Source: Deltaproteobacteria bacterium
GTDB lineage: Bacteria > Desulfobacterota > Binatia > UBA9968
Direction: 5' to 3'
NCBI GenBank assembly: GCA_016180805.1
Contig: JACPAM010000030.1
Coordinates: 1-33,834, forward strand
DNA length: 33,834 nt
Below, piece by piece: positions 6,802 through 15,739 of the stretch; positions within the stretch are counted from its first letter, which is position 1, and each line of letters opens with the position of its first letter. The notes beneath the pieces were generated by a model. That model searched no databases. It was not told the DNA's origin and saw only the letters and a program-made list of their open reading frames with translations. The translations under genes and the position numbers were made by a program.

Positions 6802-9015
6802 ATGCCGTTTAAAAAACTCCGCATCGTCTTGATCAAACCCTCCAAATACGACGACGACGGTTATGTGATTCGCTTTTGGAAGGGCGTGCTGCCGAGCAAC
6901 ACGCTCAATGTCCTCAACGGTTTGACCGAAGAGGTGAAAAACAGTCGCGTATTCGGCGACCTTACCATTGAGATCGTCACCTTTGACGAGACTGCAGAAA
7001 AACTCCCGGTAAGAAAAATTATCGGTTGGAGCCGGCATCCTGCGACCAAGCTCGTCGTGGGCCTGGTCGGCGTCCAAACCAACCAGTTTCCAAGGGCCGT
7101 CGACCTGGGTCGCCGGTTCCGGGCCGCCGGGATCGATGTCATCATGGGCGGATTCCACACCAGCGGCACCATCAACATGTTGGGCGAGCGGGAACCGGAG
7201 ATCCAGGCGCTGGTTAACGAATCCATCTCGATCGTGTCCGGTGAAGTCGAGGAGAAGTGGGCCGAGATCCTGGCGGACGCGCTCCACGGCCAACTAAAGC
7301 CCATTTACTCATTCGCCCAGAACCTGCAAAACCTCGTTGATATCGGCAAGGCGCCGCTCCCCCGGATCAGTCCCAAGACCATGCGCCACTTTGCCAAACC
7401 CTCATTCGGCACCGCGGACACTTCCCGGGGCTGTCCGTTCGCGTGCTCCTTTTGCACCATCATCAATGTCCAAGGCCGTAAAATGCGCGAGCGCAGCCCG
7501 GAGAGCATCGCCGAGCTGATGCGCAGGAACTTTCGCGAACACGGAGTCTCCTTCTACTTCTTTACGGACGATAATTTTGCCCGCAAGAAACTCTGGCGTG
7601 AGACCTTCGAAGAAATCATTAAGGTCAAGAAAGAGGGCATCAAGATCTCATTCATGATGCAGGTAGACCTCGCCCGCAAACCGACGGATTTCGTGCGACT
7701 TGCAGCCGAAGCGGGCTGCACCCAGGTCTTTATCGGAATGGAGAGCGTCAACCCCGAAAATCTCAAGGCTGAAGGAAAGGGGCAAAATAAAGTCGAGGAG
7801 TATCAAAAGATTATCGAGGAGTGGCACGACGCGGGAATCGTCGTCCACACCGGATACATTATCGGCCTCCCCTTTGACACCAAGGAACAGGTGCCGCGCG
7901 ATATTCGCTACCTCATGGATGCGATCCAACCGGATCAGGCGTCGTTCTTCATGCTGACCCCTCTACCCGGATCCCACGACCACCGGGAGATGAAGAGGCG
8001 CGGCGAATGGATGGACCCCGATTTCAACAAGCGCGACTCTTTCCACGCCACTATCAAACACCCCAATATGACCGCGGAGGAGTGGTTCCATGCCTACGAA
8101 GAGGCGTGGCGATCCTTCTATAGCAAAGAGAACATGATCGAGATCCTGTCGCGGTGGAACCAAAAGCCCAGGGCTTATTGGAATCTCATGTCTTGCTTTT
8201 TCTGGTATAAAAACGCAGCCCTCATCGAAAGGGAGCACCCGATGATCGCCGGCTTCTTTCGATTAAAGGACCGGCTGTCGCGCAGGCCGGGATTCGCTAT
8301 CGATTCGTTGCCTGTCCATCTCTGGAAGCGGACCAAAGAGGTCACCCGCCTCCTTATCGCCTGGGTCAAATTCATCAAGGAAATGGAAGAAGTCTGGCTG
8401 CAGACGCGCAAGAAAAGCGAAAAAGAGGAAAAATGGCTCGTGGAGATTCAAAGGATTCAGGGAGAGATCTGGCAAGTCCTCAAGATCGGAGAATGGCAAA
8501 AAGTCTACACCAACGCCAGGGCAACCCTCCCCGCAAAGGCCAAGGCCTTACTGGATCCCTTTGAAGAGCTATCCTCGAAGATACTGTTCACCCGCAAAGA
8601 CCTGAACAAGTTTCTGGAACAATGGGAACGCCTCCAGTCTAGGATTGACGATTTGCGCAATCATCTCAGCCAAGAGGGAGTGGCCGCCCGCCGATGGCTC
8701 GATCAGATGTATCACATTCACACGAGCGTCCGGCCCGGAAGCAGGATACAAAAATGGCAAGAGGCCTACTCCCGCCTGAGGCAGAGCCTCCCGTCAACAT
8801 TCCACCTCTCTCATCTCAAATTCGATGCCTTGAACAATCAGGCGCTCTACTCGCGCGAGCCGCTCGATCGGTTCTGGGGCAACACGCTGGAACAGCTAAG
8901 ACGCCTGAGGATCTGGAATATCGACCTCGGAAAACTCACCACCAACCTGATCAAGGACTTTTTCCTGACCGCCTCTTTCGCCTTTACCTACCGCTCTGCC
9001 TCCCGGGGTGAATAG
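6802..9015 (+). CDS. B12-binding-type radical SAM protein with long C-terminal extension
   Basis: A protein of about 737 residues. Residues 1-200 resemble the cobalamin-binding Rossmann domain of class B radical SAM enzymes (VGLVGVQTNQF, then GIDVIMGGFHTSG). The radical SAM core follows, with cluster cysteines CPFACSFC at 211, 215 and 218, and later core strands (FFTDDNF, VFIGMESVNPE, HTGYIIGLPFDT). About 260 charged, probably helical residues make up the C-terminus and match nothing I recognise. Such enzymes often catalyse methyl transfer or ring chemistry on lipids, cofactors or natural products; the substrate here is unknown. The ATG at 6802 starts MPFKKLRIVLIKPS and fits the family, but its ribosome-binding site is weak. 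Alternatives are an ATG at 6769 and a TTG at 6706. Confidence 0.85.
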   Translation: MPFKKLRIVLIKPSKYDDDGYVIRFWKGVLPSNTLNVLNGLTEEVKNSRVFGDLTIEIVTFDETAEKLPVRKIIGWSRHPATKLVVGLVGVQTNQFPRAVDLGRRFRAAGIDVIMGGFHTSGTINMLGEREPEIQALVNESISIVSGEVEEKWAEILADALHGQLKPIYSFAQNLQNLVDIGKAPLPRISPKTMRHFAKPSFGTADTSRGCPFACSFCTIINVQGRKMRERSPESIAELMRRNFREHGVSFYFFTDDNFARKKLWRETFEEIIKVKKEGIKISFMMQVDLARKPTDFVRLAAEAGCTQVFIGMESVNPENLKAEGKGQNKVEEYQKIIEEWHDAGIVVHTGYIIGLPFDTKEQVPRDIRYLMDAIQPDQASFFMLTPLPGSHDHREMKRRGEWMDPDFNKRDSFHATIKHPNMTAEEWFHAYEEAWRSFYSKENMIEILSRWNQKPRAYWNLMSCFFWYKNAALIEREHPMIAGFFRLKDRLSRRPGFAIDSLPVHLWKRTKEVTRLLIAWVKFIKEMEEVWLQTRKKSEKEEKWLVEIQRIQGEIWQVLKIGEWQKVYTNARATLPAKAKALLDPFEELSSKILFTRKDLNKFLEQWERLQSRIDDLRNHLSQEGVAARRWLDQMYHIHTSVRPGSRIQKWQEAYSRLRQSLPSTFHLSHLKFDALNNQALYSREPLDRFWGNTLEQLRRLRIWNIDLGKLTTNLIKDFFLTASFAFTYRSASRGE

Positions 9016-9127
9016 CTTTCCTTACCCATGCCCATGTGTCTTAGGCGAAAGGCTGATTGTGTCTCCGGAACCCTATAAGTCCGATTCCGATTCTCGGCGG
9101 GCGCACCACCTTCCCTGGCCAAATCGC

Positions 9128-10795
9128 TCATCGGCCAGCTTTCCTGCGCTCCTCATCGCGGATCTCCCGCCTGAGAAGTTTTCCTACTTTTGATTTCGGC
9201 AGCATGTCCCTGAACTCGATGTAATCCGGAACTTCGTAGGGAAGAAGCCTCGCCCGGCAGTGCCGGCTCAAATCATATGCGGTCACGCCGCGCGCATCCT
9301 CTTTGAGGATGACAAAAGCCTTAACTCTCTCCCCTGCGGTAGGGTCTGGAGTGCCGACGACACAAGCGGACACCACAGCGGGATGATCCTGGAGCGCGGA
9401 CTCGACCCGAGAAGCGGAAACCCTGTAACCCTTGTGTTTAATCAAGTCAGGCCTTCGATCGATGAACTGAATTTCGCCGTCAGCCGAGAGCTTCACGTAG
9501 TCCCCGGTTCGACACCACGGTTGGCCCTCGAGCCGGATGTAGGTTTCCTTGGTCTCAGTGGGATTATCCAGATAACCTCCGGCTGCATAGGAATAGTCGG
9601 AGCTAACCAGTAGCTCCCCCGCCTCGCCGACAGGCAGCGGGCCCAGGGTCTCGGGGTCGATTACTTTCGCGATTCTCGTGGGTATCAAACGGCCTACCCC
9701 TTGGGGCGACGGTTCCCTAGCGGGCGGAGTAACGGATATGCAAACGGTTTCCGTCGATCCGTAGACCTGATAAACGGAAATCCCAAACCTTTCCTTCCAG
9801 CGCGCGGCGACCTCCGCGGGAAGCGTGTCTCCCGCGCTCCAGCAGCACCGAAGGGAGCGCAGACGGTAGAACTCCAAGCGGTCGCTTTCCAAAATCTGGC
9901 GATAAAGGCTTGGCACCCCGGCCAGGAGCGTCCCTTCGTAGTCTTGAATCGCCGCCAGGACCGCGTCCGTGCTCGGCTTGGGGTTCACGACCACCGTATT
10001 CCCGAGATGGAACCCCAAAGCAAGGACCATGTCCTGGGAGAACATATGAAACAACGGCAGGGGCATGATGAGAGTTTCCCCGCCCTCTCTGACAAAATGG
10101 CGATACACCTCCCGTATGCCGACGATCCCGCTGAGGAGCTCGAGATGGGTGTGCGGCACGCCTTTGGGAAACCCCGTGGTCCCGCCGGTATAGAGGATGT
10201 GCGCCAAGGAAGTGGCAGGATCGAGCTGTATCGCGGGAGACTTGGGCGAGCTCTTGCGCAAAAGCTCGGTGAAAAAATAAACCCGACCATCGCGGCTAAC
10301 GGCCCCCTCGATCAGCTTGTCAAAAATTTTGCCAAAAACTCTCTTCCACCGCGGGAGCAGATCCGCCAGGCGAGTTACGATGATCCCCTCAAGCTGCGTT
10401 TTGAGCAGCACCTCTTTCACGTAGCCAAAATTCGTATCCGCGCAGAGAACCAATTTCGCTCGGGAGTGATTGATCAGATAAAGCAGCTCGTACGGTGTGT
10501 AGATGGGCGAGACCGGAACGGGCACGGCGCCGATCTGTTGCAGCGCGAGGTAGGCCACCACCCATTGCGGCGAGTTGGGAAGGTAAATGAGCACCCGGTC
10601 GGCGGGCTTGACGCCCAGCTCATGGCAGGCGGCGGCAAAGCGGTGGATTAAATCGCGCAATACCCGATAGCTGAACCGGGTGCCCAGAAAAATCAGTGCG
10701 CTCCGATCGGGATACCTCGCTGAGCTCTCCTCGAAAGCCGCAAGGATCGTCTGTTCTTTCTCCAATCGCTCTTTAAGCGGCGCCGCCAGCTCCAC
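9128..10795 (-). CDS. AMP-forming acyl-CoA synthetase (acid-CoA ligase)
   Basis: A protein of about 555 residues of the ANL superfamily that would activate a carboxylic acid with ATP and CoA. Visible motifs in order: the ATP loop YTGGTTGFPKG, the VYQVYGSTET motif, the RTGDYVKLSADG hinge region, IDRRPDLIKHKGYRVS, and the C-terminal catalytic lysine in PKSKVGKLLRRE. All are intact. It starts immediately after the livF stop, either at a GTG (10795) or a TTG (10807) that overlaps livF by 11 bases, so it is translationally linked to the transporter. The likely job is trapping the imported acid as its CoA thioester. Chain-length or aromatic specificity cannot be read with confidence. Confidence 0.87.
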   Translation of the reverse strand: MELAAPLKERLEKEQTILAAFEESSARYPDRSALIFLGTRFSYRVLRDLIHRFAAACHELGVKPADRVLIYLPNSPQWVVAYLALQQIGAVPVPVSPIYTPYELLYLINHSRAKLVLCADTNFGYVKEVLLKTQLEGIIVTRLADLLPRWKRVFGKIFDKLIEGAVSRDGRVYFFTELLRKSSPKSPAIQLDPATSLAHILYTGGTTGFPKGVPHTHLELLSGIVGIREVYRHFVREGGETLIMPLPLFHMFSQDMVLALGFHLGNTVVVNPKPSTDAVLAAIQDYEGTLLAGVPSLYRQILESDRLEFYRLRSLRCCWSAGDTLPAEVAARWKERFGISVYQVYGSTETVCISVTPPAREPSPQGVGRLIPTRIAKVIDPETLGPLPVGEAGELLVSSDYSYAAGGYLDNPTETKETYIRLEGQPWCRTGDYVKLSADGEIQFIDRRPDLIKHKGYRVSASRVESALQDHPAVVSACVVGTPDPTAGERVKAFVILKEDARGVTAYDLSRHCRARLLPYEVPDYIEFRDMLPKSKVGKLLRREIRDEERRKAGR

Positions 10796-10796
10796 C

Positions 10797-11540
10797 CTAA
10801 ACCCCAAAGTAGGCTGCCCGCACGTCGGGATTTTCTCTGAGCTCCGCTCCCGTTCCCGCCAAAGTTATCGAGCCGCTCTCCAGGACATAACCGCGGTCGA
10901 TGATCGGGAGCAGCGGCCGCGCGTACTGATCGGCGACCAGGACCGTGATGCCGATCTCCCGGATGTGCCGAATCGCCTCAATGACCTTGACCTGGACCGC
11001 AGGCGCAAGCCCAAGCAGAGGCTCATCCAAGAGGAGCAAGTCGGGTTTGGCCATCAACGCTCTGCCGATGGCAAGCATTTGCTGCTCGCCGCCGCTCAAA
11101 AACCCGGCGGCTCGGCTCCGGAGTTGAAAGAGATTCGGGAACAGCCTCCAGATATACTTGAGCATCTCGCGTTGCTCCGATCGGTCTCTCAGATAGGCGC
11201 CGATTTTTAGATTCTCCAGGACGCTGCTTTCGGGAAAGACCCGCCGGCGCTCCGGACACAGAACGATCCCTCTTCTGACGCGCATGCTGGCCTTGAGCCC
11301 GGTGATCTTCTCGCCGCGATGCACGACCTCGCCGAAGACCGTAATCCTCTCCCCGCCGCGCCGCTGCTCTTTCAATTTGCGGTCGAGGATGATCCCCGAG
11401 ATCGTGTACATGAGCGTAGATTTCCCGGCGCCATTGGAGCCCAACACGCCGACAATCTCGCCTCGCTCGACGGCCAGGGTCACGTTGTTGATGGCCATGC
11501 CGTTCTCGTAAAAAACCATGAGCTCCCTGACCTCGAGCAC
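10797..11540 (-). CDS. livF: Branched-chain/HAAT-type ABC transporter ATP-binding protein (LivF-like)
   Basis: A 247-residue ATPase of the hydrophobic amino acid/amide transporter class, cytoplasmic and paired with the livG product. Walker A is GSNGAGKST, the signature LSGGEQQMLAIGRALM, and Walker B LLLLDEPLLGLAP. The GTG at 11540 is preferred: it begins VLEVRELMVFYENG, the normal family N-terminus, and lies two bases after the livG stop. The longer frame from 11588 would add 16 residues that look like shadow sequence inside livG. It carries an insert relative to E. coli LivF (around SGIILDRKLKEQRRGGE, then GEKITG). Confidence 0.88.
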   Translation of the reverse strand: MLEVRELMVFYENGMAINNVTLAVERGEIVGVLGSNGAGKSTLMYTISGIILDRKLKEQRRGGERITVFGEVVHRGEKITGLKASMRVRRGIVLCPERRRVFPESSVLENLKIGAYLRDRSEQREMLKYIWRLFPNLFQLRSRAAGFLSGGEQQMLAIGRALMAKPDLLLLDEPLLGLAPAVQVKVIEAIRHIREIGITVLVADQYARPLLPIIDRGYVLESGSITLAGTGAELRENPDVRAAYFGV

Positions 11541-11541
11541 G

Positions 11542-12294
11542 TCAGAGCTCCGCCCCCAGGTAGGTCTCGCGCACCGCGTTGTCCGCAACGATCGCCTGCG
11601 GGGGGCCTTCGGCTATTTTTCTTCCCTGCTCCATGACGATAACTCGCCGGGCCAGCCGGAAAAGCTCGCGCAGTCGATGCTCAACCATCACGAGCGTGAT
11701 TCCCCGCTCGCGGAGCTTCTCCATCAAAGGCATCAAGCTACTGACCTCGGAGCTGCTGAGCCCGGAAAAGAGTTCGTCGGTGATGATGACCTCAGGCCGC
11801 AGAGCCAGACAGCGGGCAAGCTCGAGGCGCCGCAGATAGCCGTGAGGCAGCGCGGCCGCGGGCTTGTAAGGAACCGAAGAGTCCCGCTCGAATCCAACCT
11901 CTTCGAGAAGATCGAGAGCGACGGCGTCGCGGTCACCCCAGCGCCCGCCTCCCGCAGCCGACCGGATCCTCGAAGAATAGAGCGGCACGATAAGGTTTTT
12001 AAACGCCGGCAGATGATGAAAGGGCCGGACCGTCTGAAAAGTGCGCGCAATACCCAGTCCGGCGATTTTTTCGGGCGCAAGCCCGGTGATCTCTTTCCCC
12101 CGCAACCAAACGTGGCCCGAATCCGGGCGGATAAAACCCGTGATGACGTTGACCAGCGTGGTCTTCCCCGAGCCGTTAAGGCCGATAATTCCCAGAACCT
12201 CGCCCTGAGCAACCGAAAAGCCAACTCGATCCAGCGCCTTCACGCCTCCGAAGCTCTTCGACAACTCATCAACAACCAGAAAATCCGTCGTCAT
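11542..12294 (-). CDS. livG: Branched-chain/HAAT-type ABC transporter ATP-binding protein (LivG-like)
   Basis: A 250-residue ATPase. Walker A is GLNGSGKTT; the family feature ITGLAPEKIAGLGIARTFQ and the signature region LPHGYLRRLELARCLAL are present. Walker B reads VIITDELFSGLS, with Leu where the family normally has Pro after the DE pair. The catalytic Glu is kept. The start is an ATG at 12294, separated from livM by a 95-base gap that holds two REP-like palindromes. It works with LivF on the LivH/LivM permease pair. The imported substrate is unknown but probably an amino acid, amide or small (possibly aromatic) carboxylate. Confidence 0.88.
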   Translation of the reverse strand: MTTDFLVVDELSKSFGGVKALDRVGFSVAQGEVLGIIGLNGSGKTTLVNVITGFIRPDSGHVWLRGKEITGLAPEKIAGLGIARTFQTVRPFHHLPAFKNLIVPLYSSRIRSAAGGGRWGDRDAVALDLLEEVGFERDSSVPYKPAAALPHGYLRRLELARCLALRPEVIITDELFSGLSSSEVSSLMPLMEKLRERGITLVMVEHRLRELFRLARRVIVMEQGRKIAEGPPQAIVADNAVRETYLGAEL

Positions 12295-12312
12295 CTCAAG
12301 CGCTCTTCATAA

Positions 12313-12348
12313 GGGGACAGTCCCCTTTTCCCAGGGGGACTGTCCCCC
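12313..12348. repeat. Pair of REP-like palindromes between livM and livG
   Basis: GGGGACAGTCCCC at 12313-12325 and GGGGGACTGTCCCCC at 12334-12348 are each palindromic around the centre base and are inverted copies of each other. They can form two small hairpins or one longer one in the transcript. The same element recurs at 21633-21647. Such GGGGACAGTCCCC palindromes are known as scattered extragenic elements in many environmental bacteria. Here they may tune the relative expression of permease and ATPase genes. Confidence 0.8.
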
Positions 12349-12389
12349 TTCCAAGTCCGAACTATTTGAACCGTTCAAACCGTTCAATC

Positions 12390-13394
12390 TTATACCTGAA
12401 CCCACCGCTCGATCTGCCGGTATTTACGCTCGAGAAAGCTCATCAGCCCCTCCGGCTTGAACAGCACGAGCGCTACGAGAAGCAGGCTGTAAAAGACGAC
12501 CCGCAAGGTTCCGAGGTCCCGCACCATCTCCGCCAGGGGAACGAGAACGAAAGCGCCGATTACGGGCCCGACGAGCGTCCCCATGCCGCCGACCACCGCG
12601 CAGGCGATCGGAAGAATGGAAAGATCGAGCGAAAAGGCCGAGAGCCCCACGAACATGTATAAATGGGTAAAATAGGCGCCGGCGAAGCAACCCAGAGCCG
12701 AAGCCAGGTAGATCGCGACGAGCTTGTAGACCGTGATGTTGATCGCCGAGGCCCTCACCGCCTGATCGTTGTCGCTGATCGAGCGCATCACGAGACCGAA
12801 GTCCGTGCGCAGGAGCCTCCTTAAGGCGAAAGTCGCACCGAGAACGAACGCGAGCACGAGATACCTTTCCACCCAGACGTTGGGGAACGAGGCGATGCCC
12901 ACCAGACCGTCCGTACCTCCCAGTACCGCTGTCGCCTCGATCGTCCTGGCCAGGAGCAAAGGGTAAACGAGCGTCGTCATGGCGAAATAAACCCCTCGCA
13001 GCGGCAGACACGGAGCCACCAGCGCGGTCGCAATCGCGGCGCCGGCGAACGTGCTCACCAGCAGCGTCACCATCGGGGGCAAACCGAAATGCAGATTCAG
13101 GATCGCAGCCAAATAGGCGCCCACGCCGAAAAAGAGCGCCTGTCCGAGGGAGACCAGGCCGGTGGCCACGGCGATAAAATCCCAGCTCAGCGCCAGAAGC
13201 GCGTAGACTGCGGTCAGGATCAGAACTCTCTGCATGTACAGGCTGGGGGTAAAAAGCGGCAGAAGGAGAAGAAAAAGGACCGGAAACACGCTGGGCGCGG
13301 CGACGTAAATCATGCGGGAGAGCGACTCGAGCGCATAGATGTCTTCGGTGAGCACCCTGATCGGCCGGTCGATTCTCTCCCTGCGCTTCGCCAT
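12390..13394 (-). CDS. livM: Branched-chain/HAAT-type ABC transporter permease (LivM-like)
   Basis: A 334-residue integral membrane permease with many hydrophobic spans. It carries the family features TAVYALLALSWDFIAVATGL near the N-terminus and the EAA-like loop LLRTDFGLVMRSISDNDQAV, where it contacts the ATPases. The ATG at 13394 lies four bases after the livH stop with an AAGAAAGGG ribosome-binding site; the longer frame to 13433 overlaps livH and adds an atypical basic tail. It forms the membrane channel with LivH. Confidence 0.87.
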   Translation of the reverse strand: MAKRRERIDRPIRVLTEDIYALESLSRMIYVAAPSVFPVLFLLLLPLFTPSLYMQRVLILTAVYALLALSWDFIAVATGLVSLGQALFFGVGAYLAAILNLHFGLPPMVTLLVSTFAGAAIATALVAPCLPLRGVYFAMTTLVYPLLLARTIEATAVLGGTDGLVGIASFPNVWVERYLVLAFVLGATFALRRLLRTDFGLVMRSISDNDQAVRASAINITVYKLVAIYLASALGCFAGAYFTHLYMFVGLSAFSLDLSILPIACAVVGGMGTLVGPVIGAFVLVPLAEMVRDLGTLRVVFYSLLLVALVLFKPEGLMSFLERKYRQIERWVQV

Positions 13395-13398
13395 GAAT

Positions 13399-14271
13399 TT
13401 AAACCCTTTCTTCCAACTCCTTTTGCTTTCCAAAAAGGCCGGACGGCCTAAAGACGAGCGTCACCAGAATGGCCAGAAGGGCAACGATCATCTGATAATG
13501 CGGGCCGAAATAGGCGACGCTGAGAATCTGCGCGTAACCGATGAGCAGGCTCGCCACGATCACTCCAGCCGGACTCTCCAGTCCTCCCAGGATGCAGACG
13601 GCGATGGCAAAAACCAGGATGTTCGAGCCCGACTCCGCGGCAATGTAGCCGAGCGGCAAGACCACCACCGCGGCGACGGCGGCCAGCGCGGAACCCAGAG
13701 CCAGGCTTAGGGTGGCCATGTGGTCAGGGTCGATTCCCACCATCATGGCCGCCTGCTCGTCCTGGGCAATCGCCCGGAATGCGAGACCGATCTTCGTGTA
13801 ATGGGTGAAGAGCCACAACGCCAGGATCAGGACAGCGCCGATCACGACCAGCGCAACCCGCTGAAAATCGACCGGCACCCCCAAAAGCTGTAGCGTCGCC
13901 CGCCTGAGCGGCGGTAGACCGTAGGCGGAGCCAAACAAGCCGAAGAAGCGAAGCAGCTCGACCAGCGCGGTGCCGAGGGCGAAGGTGACGATGATCTCCG
14001 AGATCGGCATGCCGCGCACGCGGATCAACGCGAAGCGGTAGAGCGCCGCGCCGACCAGCGCGACGAACACGACGGCGAGAAACAAGGCAAGATAGTAGTT
14101 GAGAGCCAGGCGGTGAAGGAGCACCCACGCGGCAAAACCCGCCAACACGTAGAGGGCGCCATAGGCGAAGTTGGCCACGCGGCTGATGCCGTAAGTCAGC
14201 GAGAAGCCAACCGCCGTAAGCGCCAGGATAATGCTGTTGATCAGCCCATAGATGAATATGGACCGGAGCAT
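13399..14271 (-). CDS. livH: Branched-chain/HAAT-type ABC transporter permease (LivH-like)
   Basis: A 290-residue integral membrane permease of the LivH class. It starts MLRSIFIYGLINSIILALTA, typical of the family, and has the cytoplasmic coupling loop KIGLAFRAIAQDEQAAMMVG followed by further spans. The ATG at 14271 lies seven bases after the stop of the substrate-binding protein gene. Length and hydrophobic pattern are complete. Confidence 0.88.
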   Translation of the reverse strand: MLRSIFIYGLINSIILALTAVGFSLTYGISRVANFAYGALYVLAGFAAWVLLHRLALNYYLALFLAVVFVALVGAALYRFALIRVRGMPISEIIVTFALGTALVELLRFFGLFGSAYGLPPLRRATLQLLGVPVDFQRVALVVIGAVLILALWLFTHYTKIGLAFRAIAQDEQAAMMVGIDPDHMATLSLALGSALAAVAAVVVLPLGYIAAESGSNILVFAIAVCILGGLESPAGVIVASLLIGYAQILSVAYFGPHYQMIVALLAILVTLVFRPSGLFGKQKELEERV

Positions 14272-14278
14272 GAAGGCA

Positions 14279-15574
14279 TTACTTAGAAGGCGCCAGCCAA
14301 GGAGGTACCTGGATCTTGCCCGTGGCGATAGCCGTTGGAAAGACGACGACCCGCTTGCGGTCCTGCCATTGGAACCAGGTGCTGACCGCCCCCTCCTTCG
14401 GATCGTAGCTGGGTATAATCTGGTGGCTCTTCGGATCGAACCGGACCCTCCCGTAGACGCCTACCATGTCCGTTTTTTCCAAGGCCGCAACCACGCGCTC
14501 CGCATCCAGGGAGCCGGCGCGCTTGATCGCGTCCGTAAGGACGTAAACGCCCGTGTAGCTGGTCGAAGCCCCGTACCCCTCCGGCTCCACGAGCCAGCGG
14601 TCAGTGTAGGCTTTATAGAACTTCATGGTGAGCGGGGTCGCATTGGAAGGAGCGTTGCCCGCGTTGGCCGGGCAGGCAAGCCAGTAGGCGACCGCGCCGC
14701 CGGTCGACGCCCAGGCGCCGGGCTGTTCCACGGCGCTCGAGATCCCCGCGACCGGCAACACCGGTATCTTCAAGTCGAACCATTGCTTGACCAGGATGGC
14801 CGTTTCCGGGTGGTCCATCCAGACAAAGAGGATCTGCGCTTTCTGATCTCGGGCTTTGAGCAGCCCCGTGGAATAATCCAGCGCTCCCGTCGGGTAGACC
14901 TCGCTGCCGAGGACGGCCCAGCCTTTCTGCTCGAGGCCCTTGCCGACCAGCCCCGCGATGGCGCGCGCGTGGGCGACATCCTGGACCATGATGAAGATGC
15001 GGTCGAAACCGTTGGCCTGCCTGATGCTTTCAAAAAGGTCGATCGCTTCCTTCGCGAGCTGTCCGGCCTCGCTCGTGATTCTAAAAAGATACTTGTACTT
15101 AGAATAGTTCTCGGCAATCCTTCTGTGATAGGCGGGCGTCAAGGCGCCGGTGGTGAGCATGGATACTTTTCGGTACTTCGCGATCAGGTCCATCGCGGCC
15201 ATCGCCGCCTCGGAGCGAACCGGGCCTCCCATCAGCACATCGGCCTTCTTCTCCAGGATGAGCTTCTCCACCACGAGCAGCGCTTCCGAGAGTGGCACAC
15301 CGGGTTCGAGATCTCGGGTGTCCAGCACCTCAAGCTTTAGCGGCCTGCGAACGCCCGCGACATCCACACCGCCCTTAGCGTTGATCTCCTCCGCAGCCAG
15401 GAGCATGCCGCGCTGCGCGTCCCAGCCATACAAATACTGGGTGGAAAGGGGCGCCCCGATGACAATGGGCTGCCCTTTACGCGGCGCCTGAGCGGCAAAG
15501 CCCGAAGAAGAGGCAACACCGAAGATTAAGACAGCGACGAGCCAAGAGACGACGCCGACAGATTTAGTTTGCAT
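14279..15574 (-). CDS. Periplasmic substrate-binding protein of the HAAT (LivK-like) ABC transporter
   Basis: A 431-residue precursor. The start is the ATG at 15574: it follows an AGGAGG-type ribosome-binding site and gives a normal signal peptide (MQTKSVGVVSWLVAVLIFGV, cleavage expected after GFAAQA). The longer frame from 15763 lacks these features. The mature part has the two-lobed type I fold: PIVIGAPLS near the N-terminus, the typical MLLAAEEINAKGG segment, and EGYGASTSYTGVYVLTDAIK near the end. It is the first gene of a liv-type operon ending in an acyl-CoA ligase, so a carboxylic acid ligand is a reasonable guess. The ligand cannot be named from sequence. Confidence 0.87.
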   Translation of the reverse strand: MQTKSVGVVSWLVAVLIFGVASSSGFAAQAPRKGQPIVIGAPLSTQYLYGWDAQRGMLLAAEEINAKGGVDVAGVRRPLKLEVLDTRDLEPGVPLSEALLVVEKLILEKKADVLMGGPVRSEAAMAAMDLIAKYRKVSMLTTGALTPAYHRRIAENYSKYKYLFRITSEAGQLAKEAIDLFESIRQANGFDRIFIMVQDVAHARAIAGLVGKGLEQKGWAVLGSEVYPTGALDYSTGLLKARDQKAQILFVWMDHPETAILVKQWFDLKIPVLPVAGISSAVEQPGAWASTGGAVAYWLACPANAGNAPSNATPLTMKFYKAYTDRWLVEPEGYGASTSYTGVYVLTDAIKRAGSLDAERVVAALEKTDMVGVYGRVRFDPKSHQIIPSYDPKEGAVSTWFQWQDRKRVVVFPTAIATGKIQVPPWLAPSK

Positions 15575-15597
15575 CCGAGTTCCCTCCTCTGGATGCG

Positions 15598-15627
15598 ATA
15601 ATGGGCCGCTTTGCGAGGAGATGTCAA
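15598..15627 (-). promoter_or_regulatory. Sigma-70-like promoter of the liv-type operon
   Basis: On the minus strand a perfect TTGACA (15627-15622) is followed after 18 bases by CATTAT (15603-15598, four of six consensus bases), 23 bases upstream of the ATG at 15574. Confidence 0.55.
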
Positions 15628-15662
15628 GCAAGAAAGAGACCCATTCCCCAAAGCTTCGTCGT

Positions 15663-15678
15663 TTCGGGAATTCCCGAA
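15663..15678. promoter_or_regulatory. Perfect palindrome TTCGGGAATTCCCGAA, candidate operator
   Basis: A 16-base perfect palindrome centred about 45 bases upstream of the TTGACA box of the liv-type operon. The position suits an activator that would switch on the transporter and acyl-CoA ligase genes. No regulator gene is adjacent. Confidence 0.5.
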
Positions 15679-15702
15679 CGCCGGGGATAGTCTGTCTTGT
15701 CT

Positions 15703-15739
15703 CGCGTCGAAGCATGAAAAGCCCTTTTTCAGCAGAGTC
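15703..15739. repeat. Half copy of REP-like element
   Basis: The 37 bases match 30031-30067 at 34 positions (CGCGTCGAAGCATGAAA, then GCCCTTTTTCAG). Only the right half of the element at 29931-30076 is present, without its palindromic partner. Confidence 0.7.
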
